A DNA stretch of 55,449 nt from Micractinium sp. NFX-FRZ (GCA_029339195.1 JAPTJF010000419.1:1-55449), one strand, 5' to 3'. Positions 43,901 to 53,866 are shown, counted from the first letter of the stretch. The notes: generated by a model from the sequence alone, not told the origin. Made by a program: numbers and translations.

Positions 43901-45917
43901 GATGCTGGTCGCAGATGGCTGCACCTGCCTCCCGCCAACCACCGGCCCGCCCTCCTGGCGCTCACGTGCCTGCCACCCTCCCCCTGCCTCCCTCACCCCC
44001 CCTCCCGCAGTGACCCGCGACGCCTCCACCCTGGCTGAGCAGCTGGGGGTGCGCATCTTCACCGCTGACATCATCTACCACCTCTTCGACCAGTTCACGG
44101 CCTACCTGAAGCAGGCAAGCTTGGATGGTTATTATGACATGTGGAAAGGAGAGAGGAGGCGGAGGAGGCGTAGCAGTCTGGCTTTTGTCGGTAAACCCAC
44201 CACCATTCTGTTCTCCGTGCACGTCTGCCTTCATGGCTTGCTCCCTATCCCCCGGCCCCTACCCCCCTGCAGGCCAAGGAGGAGGAGAAGGAGGAGGCCA
44301 AGCTGCTGGCCGTCTTCCCCTGCATCCTCAAAATCATGCCCACCTGCATCTTCAACCAAAAGGTGGGCGCCTGGCTGGCAGCCGGGGTGCCCGTTGCGGC
44401 AGGCGGTATGCCCGTTGCTTGGCGCTGCTTGGGCGTGGCGGTGCAGGCAGCAGGCAGGGCTCCCCCCCCCCCCCCGCTCATGTCCTCGCCTGCCTGCCTG
44501 CATGACCCCCGGCACCCTTGGGTGTGGACGAGCCAGTGATGTGCCCCCTATAACAACCCAGCTAAGCAGCTTAATAACCTTTTTGATTCTGGAACGCTCC
44601 CTCCTCGCCCGCAGGACCCCATCATCCTGGGTGTGGAGGTGGTGGAGGGCATCGCCAAAGTGGGCACACCCATCTGCGTGCCCACACGGGTGAGCAGGGC
44701 GCCGACAGCGTGCGGGCATGCCGGTGGGGCGGTCGGCGGCTATGGGTGCGAAGCGGCCGTCTAATGCCAGGCAGACTGGGCCTGGCCTGCCACCCTGATT
44801 TCTATGACTATGAGGCATCCCTCCCCATCCGCCATTGCTCCACACCGCGACCACCAATGGCACCACACACAAGCGCTTCACATGTTCTCTCTCTGCAGGG
44901 TGGCGTGGACCTGGGGCGCATTGCCAGCCTGGAGAAGGACCACAAGCCGGTGGACACCGCCAAGCGGGGGGATTCGGTGGCGATGAAGATCGAGGTGTGG
45001 GGGGTGGGGCGCAGGGCAGGCCTACAGGCAGAGGGGGGCGTGGGGTGGGGTAGGATGTGGCGCCAGTTGGGATGCGCGGGTGGTGGTGGCTGTGGTGTCT
45101 TTGGTTCAAAGGCAGGAGTCAGGTAACATCAGGGACTGGGGCCTGGTGTGTGCGCTACTGTCCATCATAACCGAAGGCTGTGCTACACGCCTGGCGCCCG
45201 GCGCTGCCTGTGTGGCACCACCTCCCCACCCATGCCTCCTCGTCTCCCTCCCCCGCGCAGGCCACCAAGCCGGAGGAGGCCTCCCGCTCCTACGAGCGCC
45301 ACTTTGACCACCGCGACGAGCTGGTGTCACGCATCACGTGAGCTGGGGACTGCGCAGTGCCTACTCAGCTTCCTGACTGCCAGGAGCTCCTCAGTTCTCT
45401 GGACATGAATGAAGCCGGTGGGCTGGTGGCTGGCTGGTGGCATGCGCTGCGGTGACCCGGCAGCCTGATGCTGCACGGCCCCAGCGAGTCTTTGCAGCGT
45501 CTTGAAGGGTATGCTCCGCTCTGTAGTCTACCCTGGGTTTGACTGGTGGTTTGATTTCGTCCTCGCCCTGTTTCAGCCGCAAGAGCATCAACGTGCTGAA
45601 GGACATGTTCCGGGACGAGATGACCAAGGCCGACTGGCAGCTGGTGGTGAAGCTGAAGAAGGCGAGCGGGCACCATGAGCGGGCACTGTGTTGGTTCCGC
45701 AGTACCATGCCAGCGCACCTCATGCAGGCACGCTGCAGCTCTGCGAGGCTTTGTGGCGACAGTGGGTGCTGACGGTTCGCCGTGCATCTTGGGAATGCAG
45801 TGGGCGGCCGGCACACAGCGCCAGCGCCCGGCTGCTGCGCACGTGCCATGTGGCTGTGCTCTGAGCAGTGTCGTCCTGTCTTCCTTTTTGGTGCTGCAGG
45901 TGTTCAAGATCGACTAG
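30897..45917 (+). CDS. EIF5B: Translation initiation factor eIF5B with an inserted tRNA-binding OB domain
   Basis: Ribosome-dependent GTPase that promotes 60S subunit joining in the cytosol; 37 exons, 1549 aa. N-terminal exons: 30897-31011, 31202-31509, 31813-31884, 32130-32210, 32674-32788, 33074-33141, 33516-33744, 34138-34293, 34542-34721, 34943-35163, 35483-35738, 35953-36101, 36377-36441, 36766-36905, 37289-37861, 38134-38202. The N-terminal 930 residues are K/E-rich with repeated [13 protein letters not shown] motifs. From 963 the GTPase has G1 GHVDTGKT, G3 DTPGHE (1027-1032) and G4 NKVD (1081-1084). Domains II-IV follow ([54 protein letters not shown]), ending VFKID. Residues about 142-253 are an extra tRNA-binding domain. 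The ATG has a CACCATGG context. Four introns fit only as GC-AG. Confidence 0.95.
31813..33141 (+). other. Exons 3-6 of eIF5B: PheT/YtpR-type tRNA-binding OB-fold module
   Basis: Exons 31813-31884, 32130-32210, 32674-32788 and 33074-33141 encode 112 residues. They read in order [20 protein letters not shown], then [17 protein letters not shown], then [19 protein letters not shown], then [19 protein letters not shown]-x-AD-x-L-x-VC, a V-(T/C)-x-A-x-NV core and RGV-x-S-x-GMLCS are hallmarks of the tRNA_bind domain found in bacterial PheRS beta (PheT B2) and YtpR proteins. The module enters and leaves in phase 0. Both flanking exons belong to the K/E-rich region with FALLGG/FAALGG motifs, so this is an insertion rather than two fused gene models. 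Exon 4 could start at 32124 (adding two residues) instead of 32130. The function here is inferred only: extra RNA or initiator-tRNA affinity. Confidence 0.85.
31900..31950 (+). repeat. CTG trinucleotide run in eIF5B intron 3
   Basis: A (CTG)n/(CTA)n microsatellite of about 45 bp lies in the intron that splits the tRNA-binding module. Similar short CTG/GCT runs recur in introns at 39320-39400, 40730-40850 and 40915-40955. Confidence 0.8.
34138..34721 (+). repeat. Tandemly duplicated eIF5B exons 8 and 9
   Basis: Exons 34138-34293 and 34542-34721 share a nearly identical stretch of about 78 bp encoding [10 protein letters not shown]...[12 protein letters not shown]. The differences are mostly synonymous, and both exons are 1-1 phase. 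Exon 7 (33516-33744) carries a more diverged version ([10 protein letters not shown]) and exon 2 another (SVFALLGG). This suggests stepwise exon duplication in the N-terminal tail. Confidence 0.85.
36986..37215 (+). repeat. Decayed copies of both flanking exon edges inside eIF5B intron 14
   Basis: Around 36986-37025 the intron repeats the 3' end and donor of the preceding exon (36873-36912), as AAGCAGGC-GGCA...GA-GAGCGTGAG. Around 37191-37215 it repeats the acceptor and start of the following exon (37286-37307), as CAG-..TGCCCAAGAA. Neither copy keeps a usable frame. The pair looks like the remnant of a tandem duplication spanning the intron. Confidence 0.6.
41208..41375 (+). repeat. 23-bp tandem repeat in eIF5B intron 24
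   Basis: About seven copies of a 23-bp unit GGGGTCCTTATGAAGCAG(T/A)ACAT are present. A higher-order variant ending ACACAGGTGCCG appears twice, so part of the array was copied as a block. It lies just after the exon ending at 41170. Confidence 0.85.
42277..42665 (+). repeat. Two decoy copies of the eIF5B exon-27 start, plus one of its 3' part
   Basis: The acceptor and first codons of exon 27 (42446-42559; GAGATCCGTGTGAAGGGGCA) also occur at 42277 and 42366. Each copy follows a (C)TGCAG acceptor. Both decoys diverge after about 20-40 bp and lose the reading frame, through a deletion or a stop. Downstream, 42628-42664 repeats the 3' part of the same exon (from GCGCACAA to GGCGGGC). Only the third start gives the family-conserved YVHHKEL. 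Confidence 0.85.
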
Positions 45918-45941
45918 GCCAGCAGCAGCAGCAGCCAGCTG

Positions 45942-45973
<32 letters not shown>

Positions 45974-46575
45974 AGCCGAGGCAGCGGGCGAAATGGGTGG
46001 CAGCTGCTGCATGACGGCCATCTGGCGGAATAGCTTGCCAGTTACAGGCAGCTTGATCGCTCCAGCTGGAATGGCGCCCACTTCATACGCAGATGTCTTC
46101 ATTTTTCCACACTCTTGCTGCCTCCTTCTGTGCTTTCTCTTCCCCTTCCCTCTGTTGCTGCCTGCGCCGCGAAAGCACATTCACACTTACAGGTGCACGC
46201 TCTCTGTGCAGTCGCAACACCTATCAAGCAGAAGCCATATGTGAAGCAGAAGCATTTTGCAGCAGAACACCGCAGAATCAACAACAGAAGCACACTCACA
46301 AAAAAACGCGCAGCCAGCAGGCTCGAAAAACTGCAGGCAGGCGCAGGGAAGCTGCCAACACTCAAAGGAAGCAGGTCACGTGTATGGTTTGGCATTGAGA
46401 GGATCGTGTTTTAGGCATGATGACGATGCTGTCACGGAGAAGTCCTGGTATCATGGGGCATGACATTGTGGGGCTGGCTTGACCCCTTTACTACCTAAGG
46501 CCATTCTCCAGCCGCCGCTGCTGGGCAGGCCAGCTGGAGCAGACCGGGGTGGTCCCTGGGACTGCTGCACATGGC
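45918..46575. other. Convergent intergenic region with a CAG repeat
   Basis: Immediately after the eIF5B stop there is a (CAG)n-rich stretch (45919-45975), presumably in the 3' UTR. Minus-strand TGTAA strings at 46046-46042 and 46191-46187 could end the AP2-like gene. No plus-strand TGTAA was found for eIF5B. No gene is seen. Confidence 0.45.
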
Positions 46576-48840
46576 TCACTCTGCCGACGACAGGCTGCCG
46601 CCAGTGCGGTGCCGCTTGTGAACAGGCTCCTGGGCAGGCCCCTCACGTGCATGCCCCGACTGCCCCACCTCTGCTGGTGCGGCCAGGGGGTCGAATTCAG
46701 AAGCCAGGGCCCGGCGGGGAGCGGCCTGCTTGCGCCTGCCGGTGTGGTGCGCCGGTGCCGCACCTGCGGCTGGTGCGGGCACTGCCGCTGCCCCTCCCGC
46801 CCCCTCTGCCAGCGCCTCGTGGCCGTGGCTGCCGCCCTGCTTGGTGCGCCGCCGCTTCTGGCCGCTGCTGCCGCCGCCGCCACCCTTCTTGCGCTGCCGC
46901 CCGCCCGGCTGGCGTGGCTCGCCCAGCTGGCGCGGCGGGTGCGCCACAGGGTGCTGCCACCCGGGCAGCGGCGACTGAGGCACCACGACCGACAGGAACT
47001 GTTTCATCTGGTCTGCGCTGCCCACCTGCCTGCACATTGGGTGGGCGCGGGGGAGCAGTGCGGTGGGCTGGAGAGGCTGGTGAGAGGTGTGGCAAGGCTT
47101 GCACCCTTGCACCTGGCGCCAGCTGCAGTGGGCGATGCTTCGCTTGGGTGCCCGGCACACTTCTCGTTCAACCCAAGGGCTCACTTGAGCTGGTCCAGCA
47201 GCTCCTCATCCTGATCGTACCCCACCCCCTGCACGTTGTACTGCCTGGAGGCAGCCTGCACATGCATGAGGAATAAGAAACAGGGACTTGAGGCGCAGGC
47301 CAGGGGAGGAGGGGCGTACGCACCCTTTTTGCAGGAGGGGGCAGGAGGGGGCAGGAAGGGGCAAAGGGGCCAAATGGGGCTGGGCAGAGGTTGTTTGCCC
47401 AGGGTGTTAGGGGCATGCCATGGACAGGCCGGACCCTGCACAACCAGTATACGCAGCCGGGCGTGCGTGCCTGTGGCGTGGAGGCGCCAACACCGCGCAC
47501 GCATTTTAACCGACCTGCCCTCACCCACACAGTGCAACCCTCCCCAAGTGGTTCTACCACTGCCCCTCGCGCCCTGCTGCCCTCACACTCCCCAGTGCCC
47601 GCCCACCTTCTCCGCCACCTTGGCGGTCAGGCAGTTGCGCTGCCAGGTCAACACCAGGTCGGCAGCCACTGCGGCCGCCTGCCGCCCCAGCCGCCCAAAG
47701 AAGGCCTGCTTCTTGTTGTAGTGGATCCAGGCCTGCGGGAGTGAGCCCACGGGGGGGAAGGGCATGTGAGTCCGTCAATGCTCATGTTGTAGCTACTGAG
47801 CAGGAGGTGAGGGGGCACCGGCAGGGGACCAGGGCTGGGCCGTTGGCGTCCGGCTGCGCACCTCCGGTTGCCGCCGGGGAAGCAGGACTGAATGCAAGCG
47901 CAGGACCACCATCCCCGCCCACTCAGGTCTCACTCCTCACCTGCCACACCCCCGCCTGATCGCGCGCGCCTCGGATGGCCACCCCCCGCGGCACCTGCGC
48001 CTCCAGCGCGGCCTGCACGCTGTGCGTGGCGTGCGGCTGGAAGGGCAGCGGGCCATCCTCGTTGACCAAGGCAGCGGCCGCCGTGGGGTGGCTCGCAGCG
48101 GGACTCGGGTTGGGGTGGGTGCCGTGAGCAGAGCTTGAGGCGGGGCTTGGGGGCGCTGTCCCAGGCAGCGGGTGCGGCTGCTCCGAGAGGAAAGCTGAGT
48201 CAGCAGCCATAGCCATGACTGTGACCGCCGCTGCCGCTGCTTCCGAGGCGTCCGCGGCAGTGGCCGCAACGGGCTCTGAGTGTGCCTGGCCTGAGCCGCC
48301 GTTGCTCGCCCGGGCGAGCTGCTGAAGGACCTCGCCCCACGTCCCAGCTCCCGCCAGCGGCTGCTGCTGCTGCTGCGGCTGCTGCTGCTCCACAGGCTGC
48401 GGCTGCTGCTGCTGCTGCTGCTGCTGCTGTGCCATGAGGGCTGGCAGGAGCAGCTGCTGCAGCCACTGCAGGGCGTCCAGCTGCCACGCCTGCTGCGCGG
48501 GCGGCTGCGGCGGCTGTGCTGGCAGCGGCGGCGACGAGGGCAGCAGGTGCTCCTGCTGCGCCGCAGTGGTCGAATGCGGAGGCACGCTGCTGCCGGTGAG
48601 TAAGGCAGCAGTGCCAGCAGCGTGCGGCTGCGGGGTCAGCTGCCCGTGCATTGCGCGGCGGGCGCTTGCGCCGGCGACGGCGGGGGTCAGCGGCACCGCC
48701 ACCGGCAGCGGCGGCGAGGGGCGGCCTGTCTGCCGCCAACCATTTGTCAGGATTGGAGCGAGTGATGACGACGAGGGTGGCCAGACGAGCGCTGCTGATG
48801 CCTGCTGCTGCTGCTGGGCGTCTGGTGTGTCGGCGTGCAT
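46576..48840 (-). CDS. Glutamine-rich nuclear protein with a possible AP2/ERF-like domain
   Basis: Coding-order exons 47941-48840, 47607-47732, 47185-47255 and 46576-47029 join in phase to 516 aa. Exon 1 (300 aa) is Ala/Pro/Gln-rich with poly-Q runs and ends RGVAIRGARDQAGVWQ. The next exon continues AWIHYNKKQAFFGRLG, then AA-x-AAD and WQRN. The pattern RGV...G.W-AWI-YN-K...FG....AA-AAD resembles an AP2/ERF DNA-binding domain spanning about residues 285-345, but it is divergent. The C-terminal 150 aa hold basic clusters (RQRKK, QKRRRTK, RRKQAAPRR, HKRHR) that could be nuclear localisation signals. A poly-Q activation-like region with a DNA-binding fold suggests a transcription factor. The start is the first ATG of the open frame; an upstream exon is possible. 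Confidence 0.6.
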
Positions 48841-51340
48841 GGCGGCCGAGGGCGGGGCGGCGGCGCGCGCTGGGTCCAGTTGCCCCTACTGCTGCAACTG
48901 CTGGCGCTGCTCTGTTGCTGTCTCTGCCGTCCAAGAGCGCAGGTTTGAAGGGCTGCAAGTCGATCGAGGGCGGCTCGACACCCGGGCGAGGCGCACAGGT
49001 TGCGGGCCAGCTGCAGAGGCTGCTTGCAGGCCCCTTGGGGAGCAGCAGACGCCCTGGCAAGTCAGCAGGGTGCGCCCCAAGGGCGCCGGGCGCAGGAAGG
49101 CGCCGGCGTATGTCACGAGGCCTGACGGCGCGCTTGCAAACACTTCACTGGCTGGAAATGACGTGTGAACAATAAACGTGCGAGTACATTTCAGAGTTGC
49201 GCCAGGTCGGTTCCAAACTGGCTTCTAGGTGGTGCTCATGCAACTCGGCTGCTGAGACGAAACCGCCTGACGCCCACTTGCGTGCCGCACTTGCCTGCTC
49301 CCTACATCTCATGCACGCACTTGCGGACACGGTCCCTGTTACCAATGGATGCCCGCCACCCGCACTGTGTGCCCCTGGTATGCCCTGCCGCCGCACCGCC
49401 CGCCCCAGCCGCTGCCAGCACCCCTCGCCGCCCAAGGACGTGCCCCTCTGCAGCCATCGAACGTGACTTGCACCTGGTTGTATCTGATAATAAAAAAAGT
49501 CGCACGCACTTGGGCATGTCCAGGCATGCATTGAATGACCAAATGGACTGCGTGAGGGCGGCCCTGCTTGTGGTTGCCCGTCCCCTCCGGACGCTGCGCC
49601 TCCGGCGCCTTCCTCCCGAACTCTTTGCTCAGGCGATGGGCATTACAGCTGCTATGCAGTGAACTCCCTAGGTTAAAAAAAGCTAGAACATCTCAAACTC
49701 GGTGCGACATAGGGGCTTCGCAATCAAATCCCGCACCGGTGAGTGGCGCCTGCAGCCGCACTGCTGCTGTGCTTACAAGTTGCGGCGTTTCGCCAGCACC
49801 GCCATGGGATTGCATGCACAGGTGAGTACATGGCGCACGATGCATTATGGGCGAAGCTCTGAGCTTGAGCCTGGGCAGGCGGGTAAGCAGCAGGTGGCAG
49901 GCCACTGGCTCGCTGGCAGGCGGGAGCGAGCGGGCGTACTGCGCTGGGCAGCAGGGTGCGGGCCTACAAGGCGCACGTGTGCAAGCTCAGCAGCGGCGGC
50001 AGGTGCCAGCAACGGCGGCTGCAGGTGCTGTGGCCAGCTGCCTGTGATGGCGACAGCAAGCTGCACCACTGTGTTTCAGGCGTGTGCGGCGGCAGCCTTC
50101 AGGCCAGCACCCTTGCCAGGCCGGCACCGAGGCTGCGGCGCAGTGGCGCACAGGCCCCCACCGGGGTGCTGAGGAGACGGGCAGATGCCAGCAGAGCCCC
50201 AGCACCTGCACAGCTGCAGTGCGACGGCATGGCGCTGCCGCCGCACCCACAGCGACGTGGAGCGTCGCCGCACCCACAGCGGCGCCACCACTCTGGTGCT
50301 CGTGCCGGTGGCGAGCGGTGGCGCCGCGGCGGGAGCGGCAGCAGGGCCAGCCCAGGCGGTGCATTACGTTGAGGTCACCTCTCTGGAGCCCACAATGGCA
50401 GGCCTGGGCTCTTCAAAGGGCACCGGTGCGCGGGTGACCACCCGCCTCCTGCGCTTTTTCCAACGCTGCCCAGCCCGACTGCACGTGCAGCTCTTTCTTC
50501 CCAGCCGGGTGCCTGCAGCCCCTCCCATCTGTAAGCACTGCCAGCACCTGGAATGTCCACCAGCCTTCCCTCCTGCTCAGTTCTCTTGTTGACATCATCA
50601 CTCCTTAGCAACCCTTACCGCTTCCATTGGCACTGCTGCGCATCTTTGACAGCAGTGGGTTGCAAGCGGCTTCATGGCATAAGGGAGGGCGGTTGAGCTT
50701 GGCTTGGAAGGGGCACGCAGACAGCAAGGAAGCCAGCAAACTAGCAGAAAACGAAGCAAGGGAGCAGAAACAAAGCGGGGGACGAGGGGCGGATGAGTGC
50801 ACCCATCACATGGCAATGGGCGAGGGAGTGGCAAGCGGTGGTGCCTTGGGTGCTCTGGCACTCAAGGGGGGTGAGTGCTCTAGCATAGGAATAAGCACGG
50901 CAGGGAGGTGCATGGTGCTGGGGGCACGCCCGACGGGCCGCTCCGCAGCCAACAGCGTCGCTGGGGTGGGTGAGTGGTGGCAAAGCCCCCGGCGGTCGGA
51001 GCGGCGGTGACGGCAGCGACCTGTGCCCACGCTGGCTGTGCTCACGCTGGCTGTGCTCACGCTGGCGCGGGCACCGGCTCGCGCGCGCGCATGACGTTAG
51101 CGACGATGCCATCCAGCGCCTCGCCCAGGGCGCATGCAGGAGGGCATGGACCCAGCGGTGGTGGCGTGTGTGGGTGGAGGGGCGGGCGGCAGGCAGGTCG
51201 GGGTGTCGAAACAGCTTCTCTCAGAGTCATTGCAGAGCATGTCAAGTGGCCATTGCCGAGGGTGCCAGGTGTCTCCCTCCCTGCCTCCTTTGCTGCGCGT
51301 AGCATAACCACACCACTCCCGCTGCCCCTCAACCACCGCT
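48841..51340. other. No firm gene; unresolved coding-like stretches
   Basis: 48.84-49.2 kb is the probable 5' region of the AP2-like gene. In 49.7-50.6 kb the plus strand has open frames with exon-like edges: a GTGAGT donor at 49816, and a frame at 50185-50592 reading TTLVLVPVASGG and VHYVEVTSLEPTMAGLG. They match no family I know and do not assemble. At about 51.0 kb a CGTGAGCACAGCCAG unit is repeated on the minus strand. I see no RNA gene. Confidence 0.3.
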
Positions 51341-51577
51341 GACCCTCAACCACATACCTTCAAGCCCAACGAAGCTCTTTGCAGTGGGCCACAGCCACAG
51401 CAGGATGAGCACCGGTCCAACCACTGCACGGAGGATGCCCATTGGTGCCGTCTCAGTGGTACGCAGCAGGCAACAGGCAGCAGGTAGCACCACGGGGCTT
51501 GGTCTGCAAAGGCACTGTCCCTGGTGGGCATCTATCCCAGCTGGCAGTGCGCTGAGCCAAGCGCCTTCCAGCCACCC

Positions 51578-51770
51578 AGCCACCCCTTTGGGCCGACAGC
51601 ATTGTCTCACCAAAGAGGATTGCTGTCTTCATGAAGGCCTTCAGAGCCACGGCCTCGTCAGCAGTGGTCATCAGTGGGCCACTGATGACGAAGCCATGGC
51701 TCTGAAGGCCTTCATGAGGACAGCAATCCACTTTGGAGAGACAATGCTGTCGGCCCAAAGGGGTGGCTGG
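51578..51770. repeat. Palindrome 1 (about 95-bp arms)
   Basis: An imperfect inverted repeat is centred near 51678, where CATCAGTGG-g-CCACTGATG is a perfect core. Both arms, each read on its own strand, encode ALKAFM-x-TAI-x-FGETMLSAQRGGW with a few differences. The minus-sense arm keeps a GTGAGA splice donor; the plus-sense arm has GAGAGA at that place. Confidence 0.9.
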
Positions 51771-52265
51771 CTGCAGGCCCGGGCTGGGTGGCTGCGAGAG
51801 CAGGGGAAGGGGGATGGCAGCTTGGGTACGCCAAGCTTGGCCTCGGCAGGCAGCCATCTGCCCAGCGGCTCCTGTAAAGGCCCCAAACAGCGGTTTGTGC
51901 TGCAAGACTGCAGTGGACATGGATATCCGCAATAGGGTAGCAGCTGTCCCGCCACAAGACGCAGCCGCACCAGCAAGAAAACAGCAGACTGGACCCCCAC
52001 ACAGCTTTGCTTGTGCCCAGCCCACCTGCCATCAGACCCTGGTCCCAAAGGCGGTCACGGTAGCCACCCACGCGCAGCCGGCTCCCTAGCAGACAAAGCA
52101 GAAATGAGGCCGCCAGCCGAAGGGGGCAGGCCAGGGGCCAGCGACAGCCCCAGACAGCGCCAGAAATAGTGCTGGGCCCCAGGTGTCGGTGGCAGAGGCT
52201 GTGAGGCCAAGCAACTCAGGTAAAATGAGGCAGTCATGGCTGCGAGCGGCAGCGTGCGCATGATG

Positions 52266-52371
52266 ACTGGCCCAGGGTTCAAGCGCATAACAGAGGCAAT
52301 CCAGCAGCACACTTTGCCTTGCAGTGTGCTGCTGGATTGCCTACTGTTCTTAGCTCGAACCCTGGGCCAGT
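52266..52371. repeat. Palindrome 2 (about 48-bp arms)
   Basis: Inverted repeat with arms 52266-52313 and 52323-52371, starting ACTGGCCCAGGGTTC and ending in its complement, with a loop of about 10 bp. One arm carries small changes (GCGCATAACAG versus CTAAGAACAG). Confidence 0.9.
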
Positions 52372-52563
52372 CACTAGCACAACAGGCACGCGTCAGGGTC
52401 AAGACGGCAGGTTGCGATGAGCTGGTAGCAAGGGGATGCGGGCTGGCCAATGGGCGGTGTGGGGGCCGGACGGGAGACCAGGGGCCAGCTGCCAGCGCTG
52501 CCACTCACATGTGGCAATGCCCGGCAGAAACAGGAAAATGCGCAGACAAAAAATGCTCCAGGC

Positions 52564-52709
52564 GCTGCCGCCGGCCTCCCCCTTGTGCTGCATGTAATGC
52601 ATTAGCACCATGCTGTGTCCAGGCTGGCAGCCTGGCGGCAGCCTGGCAGGCTGGACACAGCATGGTGCTGATGCATTACATGCAGCACAAGGGCGAGGCC
52701 GGCGGCAGC
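52564..52709. repeat. Palindrome 3 (about 67-bp arms)
   Basis: Inverted repeat with arms 52564-52630 and about 52641-52709. Each arm, on its own strand, reads MVLMHYMQHKGEAGGS. Only one arm continues into the hydrophobic exon that ends at 52509. Confidence 0.9.
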
Positions 52710-52956
52710 ATATCGAGATGCTGCTGAGCTGACCCTTGGGCTCAGCACCAAGCTAGCCATGCTCGCATCTGTGGCATACATGACGTGACGTGAGCAGAAG
52801 TCCCAGAACGACGCAGCGCAGCAGGCGGAGGAACTGAATGCAGCCTGCAAGTGCAGTGCAGGGCAATGACGCTGCGTGACCGGGCGGGAATCGCACACCC
52901 GACGGCGGCAGGCCTCTGCTCAGGCTCGGCGGCCTGCATACGTTCCCATGCGACAG

Positions 52957-52983
52957 TGTGCTTTACTGGGGCAGTAAAGCACA
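52957..52983. repeat. Palindrome 4 (12-bp perfect arms)
   Basis: TGTGCTTTACTG, a 3-base loop and CAGTAAAGCACA form a perfect hairpin. It again lies in a stretch that reads similarly on both strands (CFTGAVKHKY / CFTAPVKHTV). Confidence 0.9.
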
Positions 52984-53866
52984 AGTACACACCAGAAGGC
53001 ATGATGAGGTGCTTTGGGCGAACCATGAGCCTCGTGGGCCGCTCAGCCAGTGGCTGCCCTCAGGAGCAGGCTGCTGGTGGCCCAGGCGCTGCCACAGTGA
53101 GCGATGGATCGACGGAATGGGGCAGAGTCCTCAGTCTGGCACCTCCTGGAGCTCCTTTGTCTGTCGGTGCGCATGGGCAGTCAGACTGAGGGTTCGATGA
53201 TGCAGGTTGCCATTACGCACCCCCCTGTTGCTGCACGGGACCTTGGAAGGACCTTAGCATTACAGGCAGCTCATTAGGCGACACGACATACAGATGCACG
53301 GCTGTAATGGGTTGTTTGGCGAAACACGTGCTGTGCGTGCTGGGCGGCGGCGGGCGTTCGTGCGGCGGTGGCGGCGCAGGAGCAAAAGAGAGAGGCAGGG
53401 TGGAACTACAGCCAGTGACCAGTGCAGCTGCAAGAAGTAGTACACTCCGCATCGGACAGGAGGCAGGCAGTCACAACAAGGCAACGGGGGAGAGGCTCGG
53501 GAGGCGTCATCTGTTCCTGCGTTCACGGCGGGCCTGCCCAGCTGCACCGGCCCCTGTCATCTGTGAATACCTTTGCCATCCGTCTGTCGCATGCACCGTT
53601 ACGGGAGAGGCCATGGTCGCCAAGCACCTCCCATGTCCAGCGCAGCACACACTGCAACCCCAGCACCCTCTGGTGAGAGTGGACCCTACCCGGCATGCGC
53701 CGCCGCGGAATTGGGGGCAGCACGGCACCTGGGCCATGAGCTGCACCACCTTCTGGCAATAAGGTTCCTCAGCTTCAAGTTCAAACAATGCCATAGTTTT
53801 CTAATGCTACATAACGAATCTAGGACAGCACCTGAGTCCCAACTCAAGCGAGGCGGCCACATGCTA

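Larger units (their letters stand above)
38443..45917 (+). other. EIF5B: eIF5B GTPase and C-terminal exons (exon map of the conserved half)
   Basis: Exons are 38443-38547, 38820-38918, 39201-39303, 39594-39672, 39879-39941, 40212-40319, 40568-40676, 41088-41170, 41539-41605, 41828-41922, 42446-42559, 42855-42939, 43273-43352, 43618-43735, 44011-44114, 44273-44362, 44615-44689, 44899-44994, 45261-45337, 45577-45661 and 45900-45917. Every junction preserves phase and the remembered family order of blocks. GC-AG introns follow 40319 (CAG|GCCAGT), 41922 (AAG|GCGAGT), 44114 (CAG|GCAAGC) and 45661 (AAG|GCGAGC). For the first, a GT donor (GTGTTA) at about 40336 would add five residues, but known eIF5B spacing favours the shorter form. 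The last exon encodes only five residues plus the stop. Confidence 0.9.
51340..52640 (-). pseudogene. Possible decayed or unresolved polytopic membrane-protein gene
   Basis: Several minus-strand pieces look like exons for membrane segments. One ends at 52509 with a GTGAGT donor and reads MVLMHYMQHKGEAGG, then SIFCLRIFLFLPGIAT. A stretch within 52055-52310 reads LPLAAMTASFYLSCLAS. A short exon ending at 51611 with a GTGAGA donor reads AVALKAFMKTAILFG. Another ending at 51358 with a GTATGT donor reads APMGILRAVVGPVLILLWLW. The frames between them do not link cleanly, and parts are duplicated in inverted orientation. No family was recognised. It could be an intact gene I failed to splice, or a rearranged remnant. 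Confidence 0.3.

Noticed and set aside
51578..52983. Terminal inverted repeats of one DNA transposon
   Set aside because: Each palindrome has its own sequence and almost no spacer; there is no transposase frame and no target-site duplication.
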